DNA of 53,898 bases from Pseudolabrys sp. (GCA_022841665.1 JALHRB010000020.1:1-53898); one strand, 5' to 3'; shown: positions 8,187 to 15,930, counted from the first letter of the stretch. The notes: generated by a model from the letters alone, not told the origin. Translations and numbers: made by a program.

Positions 8187-8603
8187 TCAGAATATTCGGG
8201 CCGGCTTTCCGTTCGCCACGGCGAGCAAGCCATTGACCGGCAGGTCTACCGGTGCGCCGTCGACCAGGAAGCGGTTCGGCGTCGCCGTCACCGACACCAC
8301 ATGCCCGCCGTAGTCAATGTCGCCGCCTCGGATTGACGGCGTGGCCGGCGCGCTCGACGATTCAACCGCGATCACGGCGCCGTCAGCGATGATCTGAACC
8401 TTGTTTTTCGTGCCGCCCGCATCGTCCGTAACGGCCAGTGATTCAACAATGATCTCGCGGCCGTACATATTGACGCCGACGGAAGACAGGACTTTCACGC
8501 CACCGTCGAGCAGATCCGCTCCGGTATCGGTCTTTTCCCAGCAGCCCGGCAAAACGGCGAGCGCGAGAACCGGGAGGAGATACGTCGCTGTTCGGATGGT
8601 CAT
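8187..8603 (-). CDS. Small lipoprotein of unknown function
   Basis: 138 residues with a lipoprotein signal sequence (TYLLPVLALAVLPGC; lipidated Cys21). The mature part is short and beta-rich, with VNMYGREIIVESLAV and DYGGHVVSVTATPNRFLVDG, and contains no further Cys. It follows the secreted-protein gene at 8644-9390 by 40 bp on the same strand, forming a two-gene unit inside the flagellar cluster. The unit has visibly lower GC than its neighbours, which suggests acquisition. I do not recognise the family. Confidence 0.75.
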   Translation of the reverse strand: MTIRTATYLLPVLALAVLPGCWEKTDTGADLLDGGVKVLSSVGVNMYGREIIVESLAVTDDAGGTKNKVQIIADGAVIAVESSSAPATPSIRGGDIDYGGHVVSVTATPNRFLVDGAPVDLPVNGLLAVANGKPARIF

Positions 8604-8643
8604 TGTGGCATCGTCGCTCGGTTGGCTCCTGGCATCCGGATCA

Positions 8644-9390
8644 TCAGTTGCCGGTCTGGACGATCGCGCCGGACGGACCGCCCGGATAGTCCAATCGGTA
8701 TCGTAAATAGTGCTTGGTCCGCGACGGCGTCATCGGCGGCGTGTGACAGCCGTCGTATGCATAGCGATAACCCCACTTCGCCGTGGTGTTCGCCTTGATC
8801 TGCGCGCGAATGGCCGCCCGCTGAGCCGCGGTCGTGAACGGAAATCCGGCGCTCCATCCGGGAATCGGACGCGAGCCCGGCGGCAACGGCAGGATCGCGG
8901 TCTCGACTGATACTTTGACGTCGTAGCGCGATTTCAGGCACTCGACGGTGATATGATGATCGCGCGATGGCCCGCCCGGCACATTGTCGAAGTATTCGAG
9001 AATTTCCGTCGTGAAAGGTTCGACGATATCGCACCGTTCGTTTGCCGGATTATATTTCCATCGCTTGCCGTTCACCGTCACGATTTGCACCGCGACGTCG
9101 CCGGCGGGAATCCCCACTTTGCCCTTCTCGTGAATATCGGTGTAGAGCACCAGCCCGCTGACATGCCCGTTGTTGGGCGGCGCGCCGCACTTCGGCGGAA
9201 TGCTGTTGAGGATGTGATTGCGTGCAGCAGCAGGCAACGAAGCCGGCAACGGAACAGTACCGGCGACCGCGTCCGTGTAGAACGCAGGCGGCGCACCCAA
9301 TGAAACTTGTGCATCGATCGCGACAGCGATCTGCGGCGCGAGAAAAATCCCGGCAACCGACACGATCGGAACCAGAAACTTTTTCATCAT
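8644..9390 (-). CDS. Secreted protein of unknown function
   Basis: 248 residues (247 if the second ATG at 9387 is used). There is a clear signal peptide (KKFLVPIVSVAGIFLAPQIAVA, cleavage about residue 24). The mature protein has four Cys residues, within PPKCGAPPNNGH, NERCDIVEP, VECLKSRYD and YDGCHTPPM, which could form two disulfides. Segments such as VAVQIVTVNGKRWKYNP and DVKVSVETAILPLPPG suggest a compact beta-rich fold. It probably starts the operon with the downstream lipoprotein gene. No ribosome-binding site stands out. Function unknown; secretion to the periplasm or outside is supported. Confidence 0.72.
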   Translation of the reverse strand: MMKKFLVPIVSVAGIFLAPQIAVAIDAQVSLGAPPAFYTDAVAGTVPLPASLPAAARNHILNSIPPKCGAPPNNGHVSGLVLYTDIHEKGKVGIPAGDVAVQIVTVNGKRWKYNPANERCDIVEPFTTEILEYFDNVPGGPSRDHHITVECLKSRYDVKVSVETAILPLPPGSRPIPGWSAGFPFTTAAQRAAIRAQIKANTTAKWGYRYAYDGCHTPPMTPSRTKHYLRYRLDYPGGPSGAIVQTGN

Positions 9391-9530
9391 TGTCGATCCG
9401 CGCGCAACGAACGAAAATTTGTTCGCGGGCCTGGATGCTGCGGTCAGAACAATTTGCCGATGCTAGAAAGATATATGAAAGCCGCCGCTGCGCAATCTGG
9501 TCGCGAAGTCAGACCATCACCGCGCAGCAG

Positions 9531-9557
9531 AAAAATGGCCGGGACAATGCCCGGCCA
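9531..9557 (-). terminator. Rho-independent terminator after dksA
   Basis: On the minus strand an 8-bp perfect stem TGGCCGGG / CCCGGCCA (9550-9557 and 9536-9543) with a 6-base loop is followed by a run of five T. It lies 35 bp past the dksA stop. Confidence 0.8.
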
Positions 9558-9591
9558 TAACTAATCGTTATGTACGCATAACGTTACGCTC

Positions 9592-10005
9592 TCAGTCGTC
9601 GCGGTAGACGCGCTCTCTTCGCTCGTGGCGCTCCTGCGCCTCCACCGACAAGGTGGCGATGGGCCGCGCTTCCAGGCGGCGCAGCGAGATCGGCTCGCCG
9701 GTTTCCTCGCAATAGCCGTAGGTGCCGTCGTCGATGCGGGCGAGCGCCTCGTCGATCTTGGCGATCAGCTTGCGCTGGCGGTCGCGCGCGCGCAGCTCGA
9801 TGGCGCGGTCGGTTTCCGAGGAGGCCCGGTCGGCGAGATCGGGATGGTTCTGGTTCTCCTCCTGCAGGTGCTGCAGCGTCTCCTTGGCCTCTTTCAGAAT
9901 ATCTTCCCGCCATGCGAGCAGCTTGGCGCGAAAATATTCGCGCTGGCGCTCGTTCATGAACGGCTCCTTATCGGACGGCCGGTAGCTTTTGGTCTTGGCC
10001 AACAT
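9592..10005 (-). CDS. dksA: DksA-family RNA polymerase-binding transcription factor, zinc ligands lost
   Basis: 137 residues from the ATG at 10005, which has GGGAG nine bases upstream; an in-frame GTG at 10014 overlaps that site. DksA inserts into the secondary channel of RNA polymerase and works with ppGpp. The coiled-coil tip residues are kept (D56, D59 and A61 in DLADRA), as is DDGTYGYC. Of the four zinc-finger Cys only the first remains (C99); the others are T102, S120 and A123. Reduced-Cys DksA proteins are known from alphaproteobacteria. It is commonly found beside flagellar genes in this group. Confidence 0.93.
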   Translation of the reverse strand: MLAKTKSYRPSDKEPFMNERQREYFRAKLLAWREDILKEAKETLQHLQEENQNHPDLADRASSETDRAIELRARDRQRKLIAKIDEALARIDDGTYGYCEETGEPISLRRLEARPIATLSVEAQERHERRERVYRDD

Positions 10006-10187
10006 CCCACCCACTCCCTGTCTTCTTATCGTTGTTGTCGAAGAAGCACCCTCCCACGATGCGGGAGGCTTATATACGCGCGCCGGACGCCGGACAACAA
10101 CGACGTAGCGCGCCGGGAATAGCCAGATTTGTGTGACGGTCCAATGACTTGGGCAGGCCGAAGGAACCCAACCGGCGCGCTTTCGCG

Positions 10188-10598
10188 CTAGCGGACGCCG
10201 GCTTTGGCCAGTTCGACCGCGACGCGCAGGTCGATTTCGCCCATGACGCGGTCGAGGCCGGCGTCGCCCGATTCGTCGGTCAGGCCTTCGGCCGCCACCT
10301 TGAGCCGGGCGAGCGTGGACTGGTCGAGCCCGCCATCGAGCAACCCGAGCTTGAGCTTGTCCAGCACGTCCAGGGCGTTACGGCCCTTGGCCACCGCCCG
10401 CTTGCGGCGCTCGGTCGGGTCTTCCACGCCCTGCAAGGCGATCAGCGCGTCGAGGGTGGAGATCGCCCGCAGCGAGCCGGCCGCCGCCGACTGGCGCGGC
10501 GTCTCCTGTTCGCTGACGCTGAAGCTGCCGCCCGTCGCGCGGCGGGCGGGCGCGGGCGTCGCGGCCAGCGCAGTCCCGTTCGGTCCGTAAATCCGCAT
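10188..10598 (-). CDS. fliX: Flagellar assembly regulator FliX
   Basis: 136 residues, starting MRIYGPNGTALAA, a typical FliX opening. A low-complexity Ala/Arg stretch follows, then a helical domain (STLDALIALQGVEDPTERRK, ALDVLDKLKLGLLDG). In Caulobacter, FliX couples early flagellar assembly to activation of the sigma54 activator FlbD. This matches the sigma54-like boxes found upstream of flgF, flgI and flgE here; flbD itself is not in the window. fliX is transcribed divergently from flgI, and a CtrA-like site lies in the shared upstream region. Confidence 0.9.
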   Translation of the reverse strand: MRIYGPNGTALAATPAPARRATGGSFSVSEQETPRQSAAAGSLRAISTLDALIALQGVEDPTERRKRAVAKGRNALDVLDKLKLGLLDGGLDQSTLARLKVAAEGLTDESGDAGLDRVMGEIDLRVAVELAKAGVR

Positions 10599-10660
10599 CG
10601 GTCAGATCCCCAGCCCGGAAATGGTCGGTCCCCCGTGGGTTCCACCCTGCCGGCTTATGG

Positions 10661-10675
10661 TTAACCCGCGGTAAA
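10661..10675. promoter_or_regulatory. Possible CtrA site between fliX and flgI
   Basis: TTAA-CCCGCGG-TAAA: correct 7-base spacing with the second half-site one base off. It lies 63 bp upstream of the fliX start. fliX is CtrA-controlled in Caulobacter, which makes this plausible, but the match is imperfect. Confidence 0.35.
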
Positions 10676-10791
10676 TGCTGGGCAAAAATTACCGGGTGGC
10701 GGCTGTTGCTGCCGGGTGAAGAGCCGCCGCGCCCTGCCCCGCGCTGCTAATTTCAGATGAAATATCAAAAGGTTGCCCTTTCAGACCGGCT

Positions 10792-10806
10792 TGGCACGAC
10801 GTTCGC
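10792..10806 (+). promoter_or_regulatory. Sigma54-type promoter upstream of flgI
   Basis: TGGCAC-GACGT-TCGC: invariant GG and GC correctly spaced, one mismatch in the -12 element. The expected transcript start would lie about 30 bp before the flgI ATG at 10847. Confidence 0.7.
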
Positions 10807-10846
10807 ATTCTTCATGGCCGGTCATACGTCACATTGGGGAGCAGTG

Positions 10847-11959
10847 ATGACGAGGACATTGCGGGCCGCCTGCTGGGCGGTGTTTCTGGTCATGTGCGTC
10901 CCGGTTAGCGCCGGGGCGACCTCGCGCATCAAGGACCTCGCCAATATCGAAGGCGTGCGCCAGAACCAGCTTATCGGCTACGGCCTGGTCGTCGGCCTCA
11001 ACGGCTCGGGCGACACCCTCACCAACATCCCGTTCACCCGGCAGTCGCTGCAGGCGATGCTCGAGCGCCTCGGCGTCAATATCCGCGGCCAGACTTTGCG
11101 CACCGGTAACGTCGCCGCCGTGATGGTCACCGCCAACCTGCCCCCCTTCGCCACCCAGGGCACGCGCATCGACGTCACCGTTTCGGCGCTCGGCGACGCC
11201 AAGAGCCTGCAAGGCGGCACGCTGCTGGTCACGCCGCTGCTCGGCGCCGACGGCAACGTCTATGCGGTCGGCCAGGGCTCGGTCGCGATCGGCGGCTTCC
11301 AGGCCGAAGGCGAGGCCGCCAAGATCGTGCGCGGCGTGCCGACCGTCGGCCGCATCGCCAACGGCGCGCTGATCGAGCGCGAGATCGAGTTCAACCTCAA
11401 TCGCCAGAGCCAGCTGCGCATGGCGCTGCGCAATCCCGACTTCACCACCGCCAAGCGCATTGCCGCCGCCATCAACGACTATATCGGCGTGCCGACCGCG
11501 GAATCGCTCGATCCCGGCACCGTCGGGATCACGGTGCCGCAGCAGTACCGCGGCAACGTCATCAAGCTCCTGACCGAGGTCGAGCAGCTTCAGGTCGAGC
11601 CGGACCTGTCCGCCAAGATCGTCATCGACGAGCGCTCGGGCATCATCGTGATGGGCCGCGACGTGCGCGTGTCCATGGTCGCGGTGGCGCAGGGCAACCT
11701 CACCGTCACCATCACCGAGACGCCGCAGGTGAGCCAGCCGACGCCGTTCTCGCGCACGGGCACGACGCAAGTCGTCAACCGCACGCGCATTGGCGTGCAG
11801 GAGGACGGCAAGAAGCTCGCGGTCGTGAAAGACGGCGTGTCGCTGCAACAGCTCGTCGACGGGCTCAACTCGCTCGGCATCGGCCCGCGCGACCTGATCG
11901 CCATCCTGCAGGCGATCAAGGCCGCCGGCGCGATCCAAGCCGATATCGAGGTGATGTGA
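10847..11959 (+). CDS. flgI: Flagellar P-ring protein FlgI
   Basis: 370 residues from the ATG at 10847 (GGGGAG eight bases upstream), with a signal peptide ending near VSAGA. The mature start SRIKDLANIEGVRQNQLIGY is the FlgI hallmark, and the body continues with GLVVGLNGSGD, a GTRIDVTVSALGDAKSL-type strand and the C-terminal VKDGVSLQQLVDGLNSLG. It forms the periplasmic P ring around the rod. The longer frame from 10757 reads through the promoter. Its stop overlaps the next start (TGATG), indicating coupling with the rod-binding gene. Confidence 0.96.
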   Translation: MTRTLRAACWAVFLVMCVPVSAGATSRIKDLANIEGVRQNQLIGYGLVVGLNGSGDTLTNIPFTRQSLQAMLERLGVNIRGQTLRTGNVAAVMVTANLPPFATQGTRIDVTVSALGDAKSLQGGTLLVTPLLGADGNVYAVGQGSVAIGGFQAEGEAAKIVRGVPTVGRIANGALIEREIEFNLNRQSQLRMALRNPDFTTAKRIAAAINDYIGVPTAESLDPGTVGITVPQQYRGNVIKLLTEVEQLQVEPDLSAKIVIDERSGIIVMGRDVRVSMVAVAQGNLTVTITETPQVSQPTPFSRTGTTQVVNRTRIGVQEDGKKLAVVKDGVSLQQLVDGLNSLGIGPRDLIAILQAIKAAGAIQADIEVM

Positions 11960-12285
11960 TGGACCGCTTCGCCCTCCCCGCGCCCGGGCTCACCCCGTCC
12001 GACCTCATGAACGCCAAGGCGGCGGTCGCCTCCAAGCTCAGCGTCGCCAACAAGGCGAAGGCCAAGGAGACAGCGGAAAACTTCGAGGCCGTGTTCCTCA
12101 ATTCGATGTTCCAGCAGATGTTCACCGACGTCGGGGGCGAAGGCCCGCTCGGCGGAAAGGGCGCCACCGGCGTCTGGCGTTCGATGCTGACCGACGAATA
12201 CGCGCGGTCCTTCGCCAAGTCGGGCGGCATCGGCATCGCCGACAGCGTCTACAGCGCGCTGATCGCCCAGCAGGAGATGCGCTGA
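11959..12285 (+). CDS. Rod-binding protein (FlgJ N-terminal domain type; CheL of Caulobacter)
   Basis: 108 residues containing the FlgJ rod-binding domain without the muramidase part: KAKETAENFEAVFLNSMFQQ, then FTDVGGEGPLGGKGA and YARSFAKSGGIGIADSVY. In alphaproteobacteria this small protein, often named CheL, sits between flgI and flbY and is thought to help rod assembly; peptidoglycan cutting needs a separate enzyme. It overlaps flgI at its start and the next gene at its stop, both as TGATG, so the three genes form one coupled unit. Confidence 0.88.
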   Translation: MDRFALPAPGLTPSDLMNAKAAVASKLSVANKAKAKETAENFEAVFLNSMFQQMFTDVGGEGPLGGKGATGVWRSMLTDEYARSFAKSGGIGIADSVYSALIAQQEMR

Positions 12286-12734
12286 TGGCCGCGCTCAGCG
12301 CCGGCGAAGCCGAAAAGGCGATCGCCAACCTCAATACCATCATGGACCGCCTGGTCGAGACGGTGGAGGAAGAGACCGCGCGGGTGCGCGCCGGCCATCT
12401 GCGCCATGCGCTCGAACTGGAAGATGCCAAAGGCGAACTCGCCGGCCGCTTCGCGCTCGAAAGCGAAAGGCTGAAAGGCTCCAAGCACGTGCTCGCCAAA
12501 GTGCCGCCGCAGGCGCTCGACGCGCTGCGCAAGCGTCAGGAGGCGTTCCAGGCGCTGCTCAAGACCAACCTGACGGTGCTGGCGACGGCGCACGCGGTGT
12601 CGGAAGGCATCATCCGGGGCGTGTCTGGCGAACTGGCGCGCAAGCGCGCGCCCTCGACCTACGGCGCGACCGGCCGCGCCAATGCGCCGGCCGCCAAAGC
12701 CAGCCAGCCGCTGGCGCTCAGCCGCAGCCTTTAG
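12285..12734 (+). CDS. FlgN/FlbY-like flagellar protein
   Basis: 149 residues, almost fully helical, with NLNTIMDRLVETVEEETARV near the start and QEAFQALLKTNLTVLATAHA toward the C-terminus. This resembles FlgN-type export chaperones of the hook-filament junction proteins and the Caulobacter FlbY protein of the flgI-cheL-flbY operon. The C-terminus is Ala/Ser-rich and probably disordered. Position and helical layout support the call; sequence similarity of this family is low, so the chaperone role is inferred. Confidence 0.75.
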   Translation: MAALSAGEAEKAIANLNTIMDRLVETVEEETARVRAGHLRHALELEDAKGELAGRFALESERLKGSKHVLAKVPPQALDALRKRQEAFQALLKTNLTVLATAHAVSEGIIRGVSGELARKRAPSTYGATGRANAPAAKASQPLALSRSL

Positions 12735-12769
12735 ACTTCATCAGGGATCGACCGGCGCGCCTAGCGCGC

Positions 12770-13327
12770 TCAGGACTCGTCCGGGAGCAATTCGGACACT
12801 TTCAGGCCGGTCACGGTGTCGATCTGGGTGCCGTCCGGCATGGTCAGCACATTGGTCTGGGTATTCAGGAAAGAACCGTTGTCCATCTGAACGATGAAGG
12901 CCGGGTCGAAATATTCGGCGCCGGTCACCGTATCGTATTGCTTGCCCGACACCATCGTCATGATGTTGCTGTTGGTGTCGAGCGTCGACCCGTCAGCAAA
13001 ATAGATCACCGGGTCGAGCACGTTCTTCTCCTTGACCATGTTGTGCGATTGCTCGAGCTCCTTGAACACTTTGGCGAGCACTTTCTCCTCGCGCTCCTGC
13101 TGGGCCTGCGCGGCGAGCTGGGTATAGAAGCTGGTGCTGCTGGAGACGCCGCTCTGCGCAATCAGCGCAAACGAGTTTGCGGCATCGAGGAATGACTGGC
13201 TGCCGCCTTTACTGGCAGCCTCCAGCGCGCCGAGCATGCCGCCCGACTTCTTGCTGGCCTGGATCGCCGACATGGTCGGCGCGATCCAGTCGGACATTGT
13301 TGGGCTTAAAGCGGCGACGCTGAGCAT
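12770..13327 (-). CDS. Unknown protein with two DTVTG-type repeats beside the flagellins
   Basis: 185 residues without a signal peptide. The N-terminal half is Ala/Ser-rich and helical (ANSFALIAQSG, FYTQLAAQAQQEREEKVLAK). The C-terminal part has two 30-residue repeats with period 38, at residues 107-136 and 145-174, each with the pattern hydrophobic-x-(D)-G-S-x-L-(D/N)-T and ending in D-T-V-T-G. It is transcribed away from the flagellin genes across a 301-bp region. I do not recognise the family. Its position suggests a flagellum-linked role, for example a secreted or filament-associated protein. Confidence 0.75.
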   Translation of the reverse strand: MLSVAALSPTMSDWIAPTMSAIQASKKSGGMLGALEAASKGGSQSFLDAANSFALIAQSGVSSSTSFYTQLAAQAQQEREEKVLAKVFKELEQSHNMVKEKNVLDPVIYFADGSTLDTNSNIMTMVSGKQYDTVTGAEYFDPAFIVQMDNGSFLNTQTNVLTMPDGTQIDTVTGLKVSELLPDES

Positions 13328-13628
13328 GACTCGTTACCTGAGTGCACCGGGATCATAAGGCGCGGCAGTTAAAGAAGGGTGTTCGTTACCGAAATGATAA
13401 CGCGCCCCCGCGCGCCGCGCCCGCGATCGTCGCCTTCATCCCTGCAACGCGGCGCCGACGGCATTCGAGAACAACATCCGAGATTAGGAAGTTTCCGCGG
13501 CAGGTGAGAACTCGTTAACCACGTTCTTTTACGGGCCATTTCATGGCGCCGTGAGAAGAAAGCCGCGATCCGATGGATCGATACATGTATCTGCCAGTAC
13601 GGCACAGTGACCAGAAAGGTAGCGTAAG
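13328..13628. promoter_or_regulatory. Divergent region upstream of the first flagellin
   Basis: No gene is visible in these 301 bp. The flagellin-proximal part contains GATCC-GAT-GGATC (13567-13579) directly followed by the 12-base palindrome GATACATGTATC (13580-13591), both likely in the flagellin leader. A TTAACCACG half-site lies near 13516. A GGGCCA/TGGC pair at 13533-13547 has sigma54-like spacing but a poor -24 element. Confidence 0.55.
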
Positions 13629-14441
13629 ATGGCTGACATCACTCTCTCGGCAGGCGTACGTTCGAACCTGCTGCAGTTGCAGCAGACGGCGACGCTGATC
13701 TCCTCGACCCAGACGAAGCTTGCGACCGGCAAGCGCGTCAACTCCGCTCTCGACAACGCCAACAACTTCTTCACCGCGCAGGGCCTCGATAACCGCGCCA
13801 GCGACCTGAACAACCTTCTGGACTCGATGTCCAAAGGTATCAATACCATTCAGGCCGCCAACAACGGTATCACCGCGATCACCAAGCTGGTCCAGTCGGC
13901 CCAGTCGCTGGTCTCGCAGGCCCAGCAGACGTCGGACACGGCCATTCGCGCCAGTCTGTCGACGCAGTTCGGCGCCATCCGCACCCAGATCGACCAGCTC
14001 GCTGGCGACGCCGGGTTCAACGGCACCAACCTGCTCAACGGCCAGAACTTGACGATCACGTTGAACGAAGCCGGCACCTCGAGCACGACCATCACGGGCG
14101 TGACCGACACCGCCAACGGCCTCTCGATCGCCGCGGCGGCCAACAACTGGGCCGGTTCCTCGGACATCGCGACCGCCTCCACCGCGCTCACGGCCGCCCT
14201 GTCGACCCTCCGGTCGCAGGCCCAGACGCTCGGCTCGAACCTGTCGACCGTGCAGATCCGTCAGGACTTCACCAAGTCGATGATTGGCACCCTGCAGGCC
14301 GGTTCGGACGCCCTCACCCTGGCCGACTCGAACCAGGAAGGCGCGAACTTGCTCGCTTTGCAGACCCGCCAGCAGCTGTCGACCACCGCGCTGTCTCTCG
14401 CCGCGCAGGCCGACCAGAACGTGCTGCGCCTGTTCGGCTAA
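13629..14441 (+). CDS. fliC: Flagellin (first of a tandem pair)
   Basis: 270 residues, a short flagellin with only the D0/D1 core. The N-terminal helix region includes GVRSNLLQLQQTATLISSTQ and TKLATGKRVNSALDN; the C-terminus ends LSLAAQADQNVLRLFG. The short central part (TITLNEAGTSSTTITGVTDT) is rich in Ser and Thr, possible glycosylation sites. The start has GAAAGGTAGCG upstream. It is followed by a strong terminator and by a second flagellin of identical length, roughly three-quarters identical by eye, so the two arose by tandem duplication. The flbT-flaF regulators follow. Confidence 0.96.
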   Translation: MADITLSAGVRSNLLQLQQTATLISSTQTKLATGKRVNSALDNANNFFTAQGLDNRASDLNNLLDSMSKGINTIQAANNGITAITKLVQSAQSLVSQAQQTSDTAIRASLSTQFGAIRTQIDQLAGDAGFNGTNLLNGQNLTITLNEAGTSSTTITGVTDTANGLSIAAAANNWAGSSDIATASTALTAALSTLRSQAQTLGSNLSTVQIRQDFTKSMIGTLQAGSDALTLADSNQEGANLLALQTRQQLSTTALSLAAQADQNVLRLFG

Positions 14442-14464
14442 GCCGGTCCGGCACCAAAGTTGGA

Positions 14465-14494
14465 AAACGGCGGCCTCCGGGCCGCCGTTTTTTT
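14465..14494 (+). terminator. Rho-independent terminator after the first flagellin
   Basis: 11-bp stem AAACGGCGGCC / GGCCGCCGTTT with the tetraloop TCCG, followed by further T residues. It makes the first flagellin a separate transcript from the second. Confidence 0.9.
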
Positions 14495-14610
14495 GTCCGC
14501 TTAGATTATGGCTAATAAAGCGTATATATCCGCTCCGAATAAACCATCCATTAACCCTAACATTTCATTATCGGCCGGAGCATATGGCCCATTACGGGCA
14601 GGAGTTTGCC

Positions 14611-15423
14611 ATGGCTAACATCGTTCTTTCCGGTGGCGTGCGTTCGAATCTGCTGCAATTGCAGCAGACCTCGAATCTGATCACGCAAACACAGACCAGG
14701 CTGGCTACCGGCAAACGGGTCAACAGCGCGCTCGACAATCCGATCAACTTTTTCACGGCCCAGAGCCTGAGCGTGCGGGCCAACGACCTCAATGCCCTGC
14801 TCGACACCATGTCGACCGGCATCAACACCATTCAGGCCGCCAACAACGGCATTTCGTCCATCACCAAGCTGGTGCAGACGGCGCAATCCTTGGTGAGCCA
14901 GGCGCAGCAGACGTCGGACACGGCGGTCCGCGCCACGCTTTCCAGCCAGTTCACCGCGCTGCTCAACCAGATCGACCAACTCGCCTCCGACGCAGGTATC
15001 AACGGCGTCAATCTGCTGAACGGCAACAACCTCACCATCACGCTGAACGAAACCGGCTCGTCCACGGTCACCATCGCGGGCGTGACGGATACGGCGAACG
15101 GTCTCAGCATTGCGAGCGCTGCCAACAACTGGGCCGGCGCCGCCGACATCACAGCGGCCTCGGCCGACCTGACGGCGGCGCTCGTCACGCTGCGGTCGCA
15201 GTCGCAGGCGCTGTCGTCGAACCTGCAGACGGTGCAGGTGCGCCAGGACTTCACCAAGGCCATGATCAACACACTCAACACCGGCGCCGACAATCTCACG
15301 CTGGCGGACAGCAACGAGGAGGGCGCGAACCTCCTCGCCCTGCAAACCCGGCAGCAATTGTCGACCACCGCCCTGTCGCTGGCCGCGCAGGCGGACCAGA
15401 ACGTCCTGCGGCTGTTCGGTTAA
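14611..15423 (+). CDS. fliC: Flagellin (second of a tandem pair)
   Basis: 270 residues, starting MANIVLSGGVRSNLLQLQQ after a GGCAGGAG ribosome-binding site. It has the same domain layout as the first flagellin and ends in the identical LSLAAQADQNVLRLFG. Differences concentrate in the central D1 region (for example TAASADLTAALVTLRSQSQA) and at D42-P-I against D-N-A-N. The 188-bp gap between the first flagellin's stop and this ATG holds that gene's terminator and an AT-rich stretch, so it probably has its own promoter. The longer frame starting at 14284 is a shadow across the first flagellin. Confidence 0.95.
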   Translation: MANIVLSGGVRSNLLQLQQTSNLITQTQTRLATGKRVNSALDNPINFFTAQSLSVRANDLNALLDTMSTGINTIQAANNGISSITKLVQTAQSLVSQAQQTSDTAVRATLSSQFTALLNQIDQLASDAGINGVNLLNGNNLTITLNETGSSTVTIAGVTDTANGLSIASAANNWAGAADITAASADLTAALVTLRSQSQALSSNLQTVQVRQDFTKAMINTLNTGADNLTLADSNEEGANLLALQTRQQLSTTALSLAAQADQNVLRLFG

Positions 15424-15495
15424 AGGCGTCCCGGCCCGGGAACCGATCCTTAAGCTTGCCGGGCTACCAAGACGGGCTGCAAGGAGAACGAGCGC

Positions 15496-15930
15496 ATGGG
15501 CCTCAAGGTCGAACTCAAGCCGGGCGAACGCTTCATCCTCGGCGACTGCCTTGTCACCAATGGCGACCAGCGCACGCGGCTGCTCATCGAGGGGCAGGCG
15601 CCGATCCTGCGCGAAAAAGACATCATGACCGCGGAGCAGGCGGACACGCCGGCCAAGCGCATCTACCTGGCCGTCCAGCTCATGTATACCTCGCACGATC
15701 CGGCTATGCACCACGAGACCTATTTCGCGCTCATGCGCGACCTGGTGCAGGCCGCGCCCAGCGCCTGGGCGCATGTCGTGGACGTAAGCAATCACATCCT
15801 AGCCGGCGAAATGTACAAGGCGCTCAAGAGCGCCAAGACCTTAATCGCTTACGAGAAGGAGTTGCTGGATCATGCAACAGGGGGCGAAGGCTTACGGCGC
15901 AATCGCCAAAAAGAGCGCAAGTCCGCGTGA
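15496..15930 (+). CDS. flbT: Flagellin mRNA translation regulator FlbT
   Basis: 144 residues, starting MGLKVELKPGERFILGDCLV, with QAPILREKDIMT and AKRIYLAVQLMYTS, all typical of FlbT. In Caulobacter and rhizobia FlbT binds the flagellin mRNA leader and controls its stability and translation, together with FlaF. A strong AAGGAG site lies 11 bases before the ATG. It is 72 bp after the second flagellin and its 3' end overlaps flaF by 59 bp. Confidence 0.95.
   Translation: MGLKVELKPGERFILGDCLVTNGDQRTRLLIEGQAPILREKDIMTAEQADTPAKRIYLAVQLMYTSHDPAMHHETYFALMRDLVQAAPSAWAHVVDVSNHILAGEMYKALKSAKTLIAYEKELLDHATGGEGLRRNRQKERKSA

Noticed and set aside
13533-13547. A sigma54-like GG/GC pair upstream of the first flagellin.
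   Set aside because: Spacing fits but the -24 element (GGGCCA) lacks the conserved CAC and the -12 element is weak.
14516-14542. A sigma28-like box (TAAAGCGT-N11-CCGAATAA) upstream of the second flagellin.
   Set aside because: Only five of eight bases of the -10 match and FliA is often absent from this lineage, so it was not annotated as a promoter.
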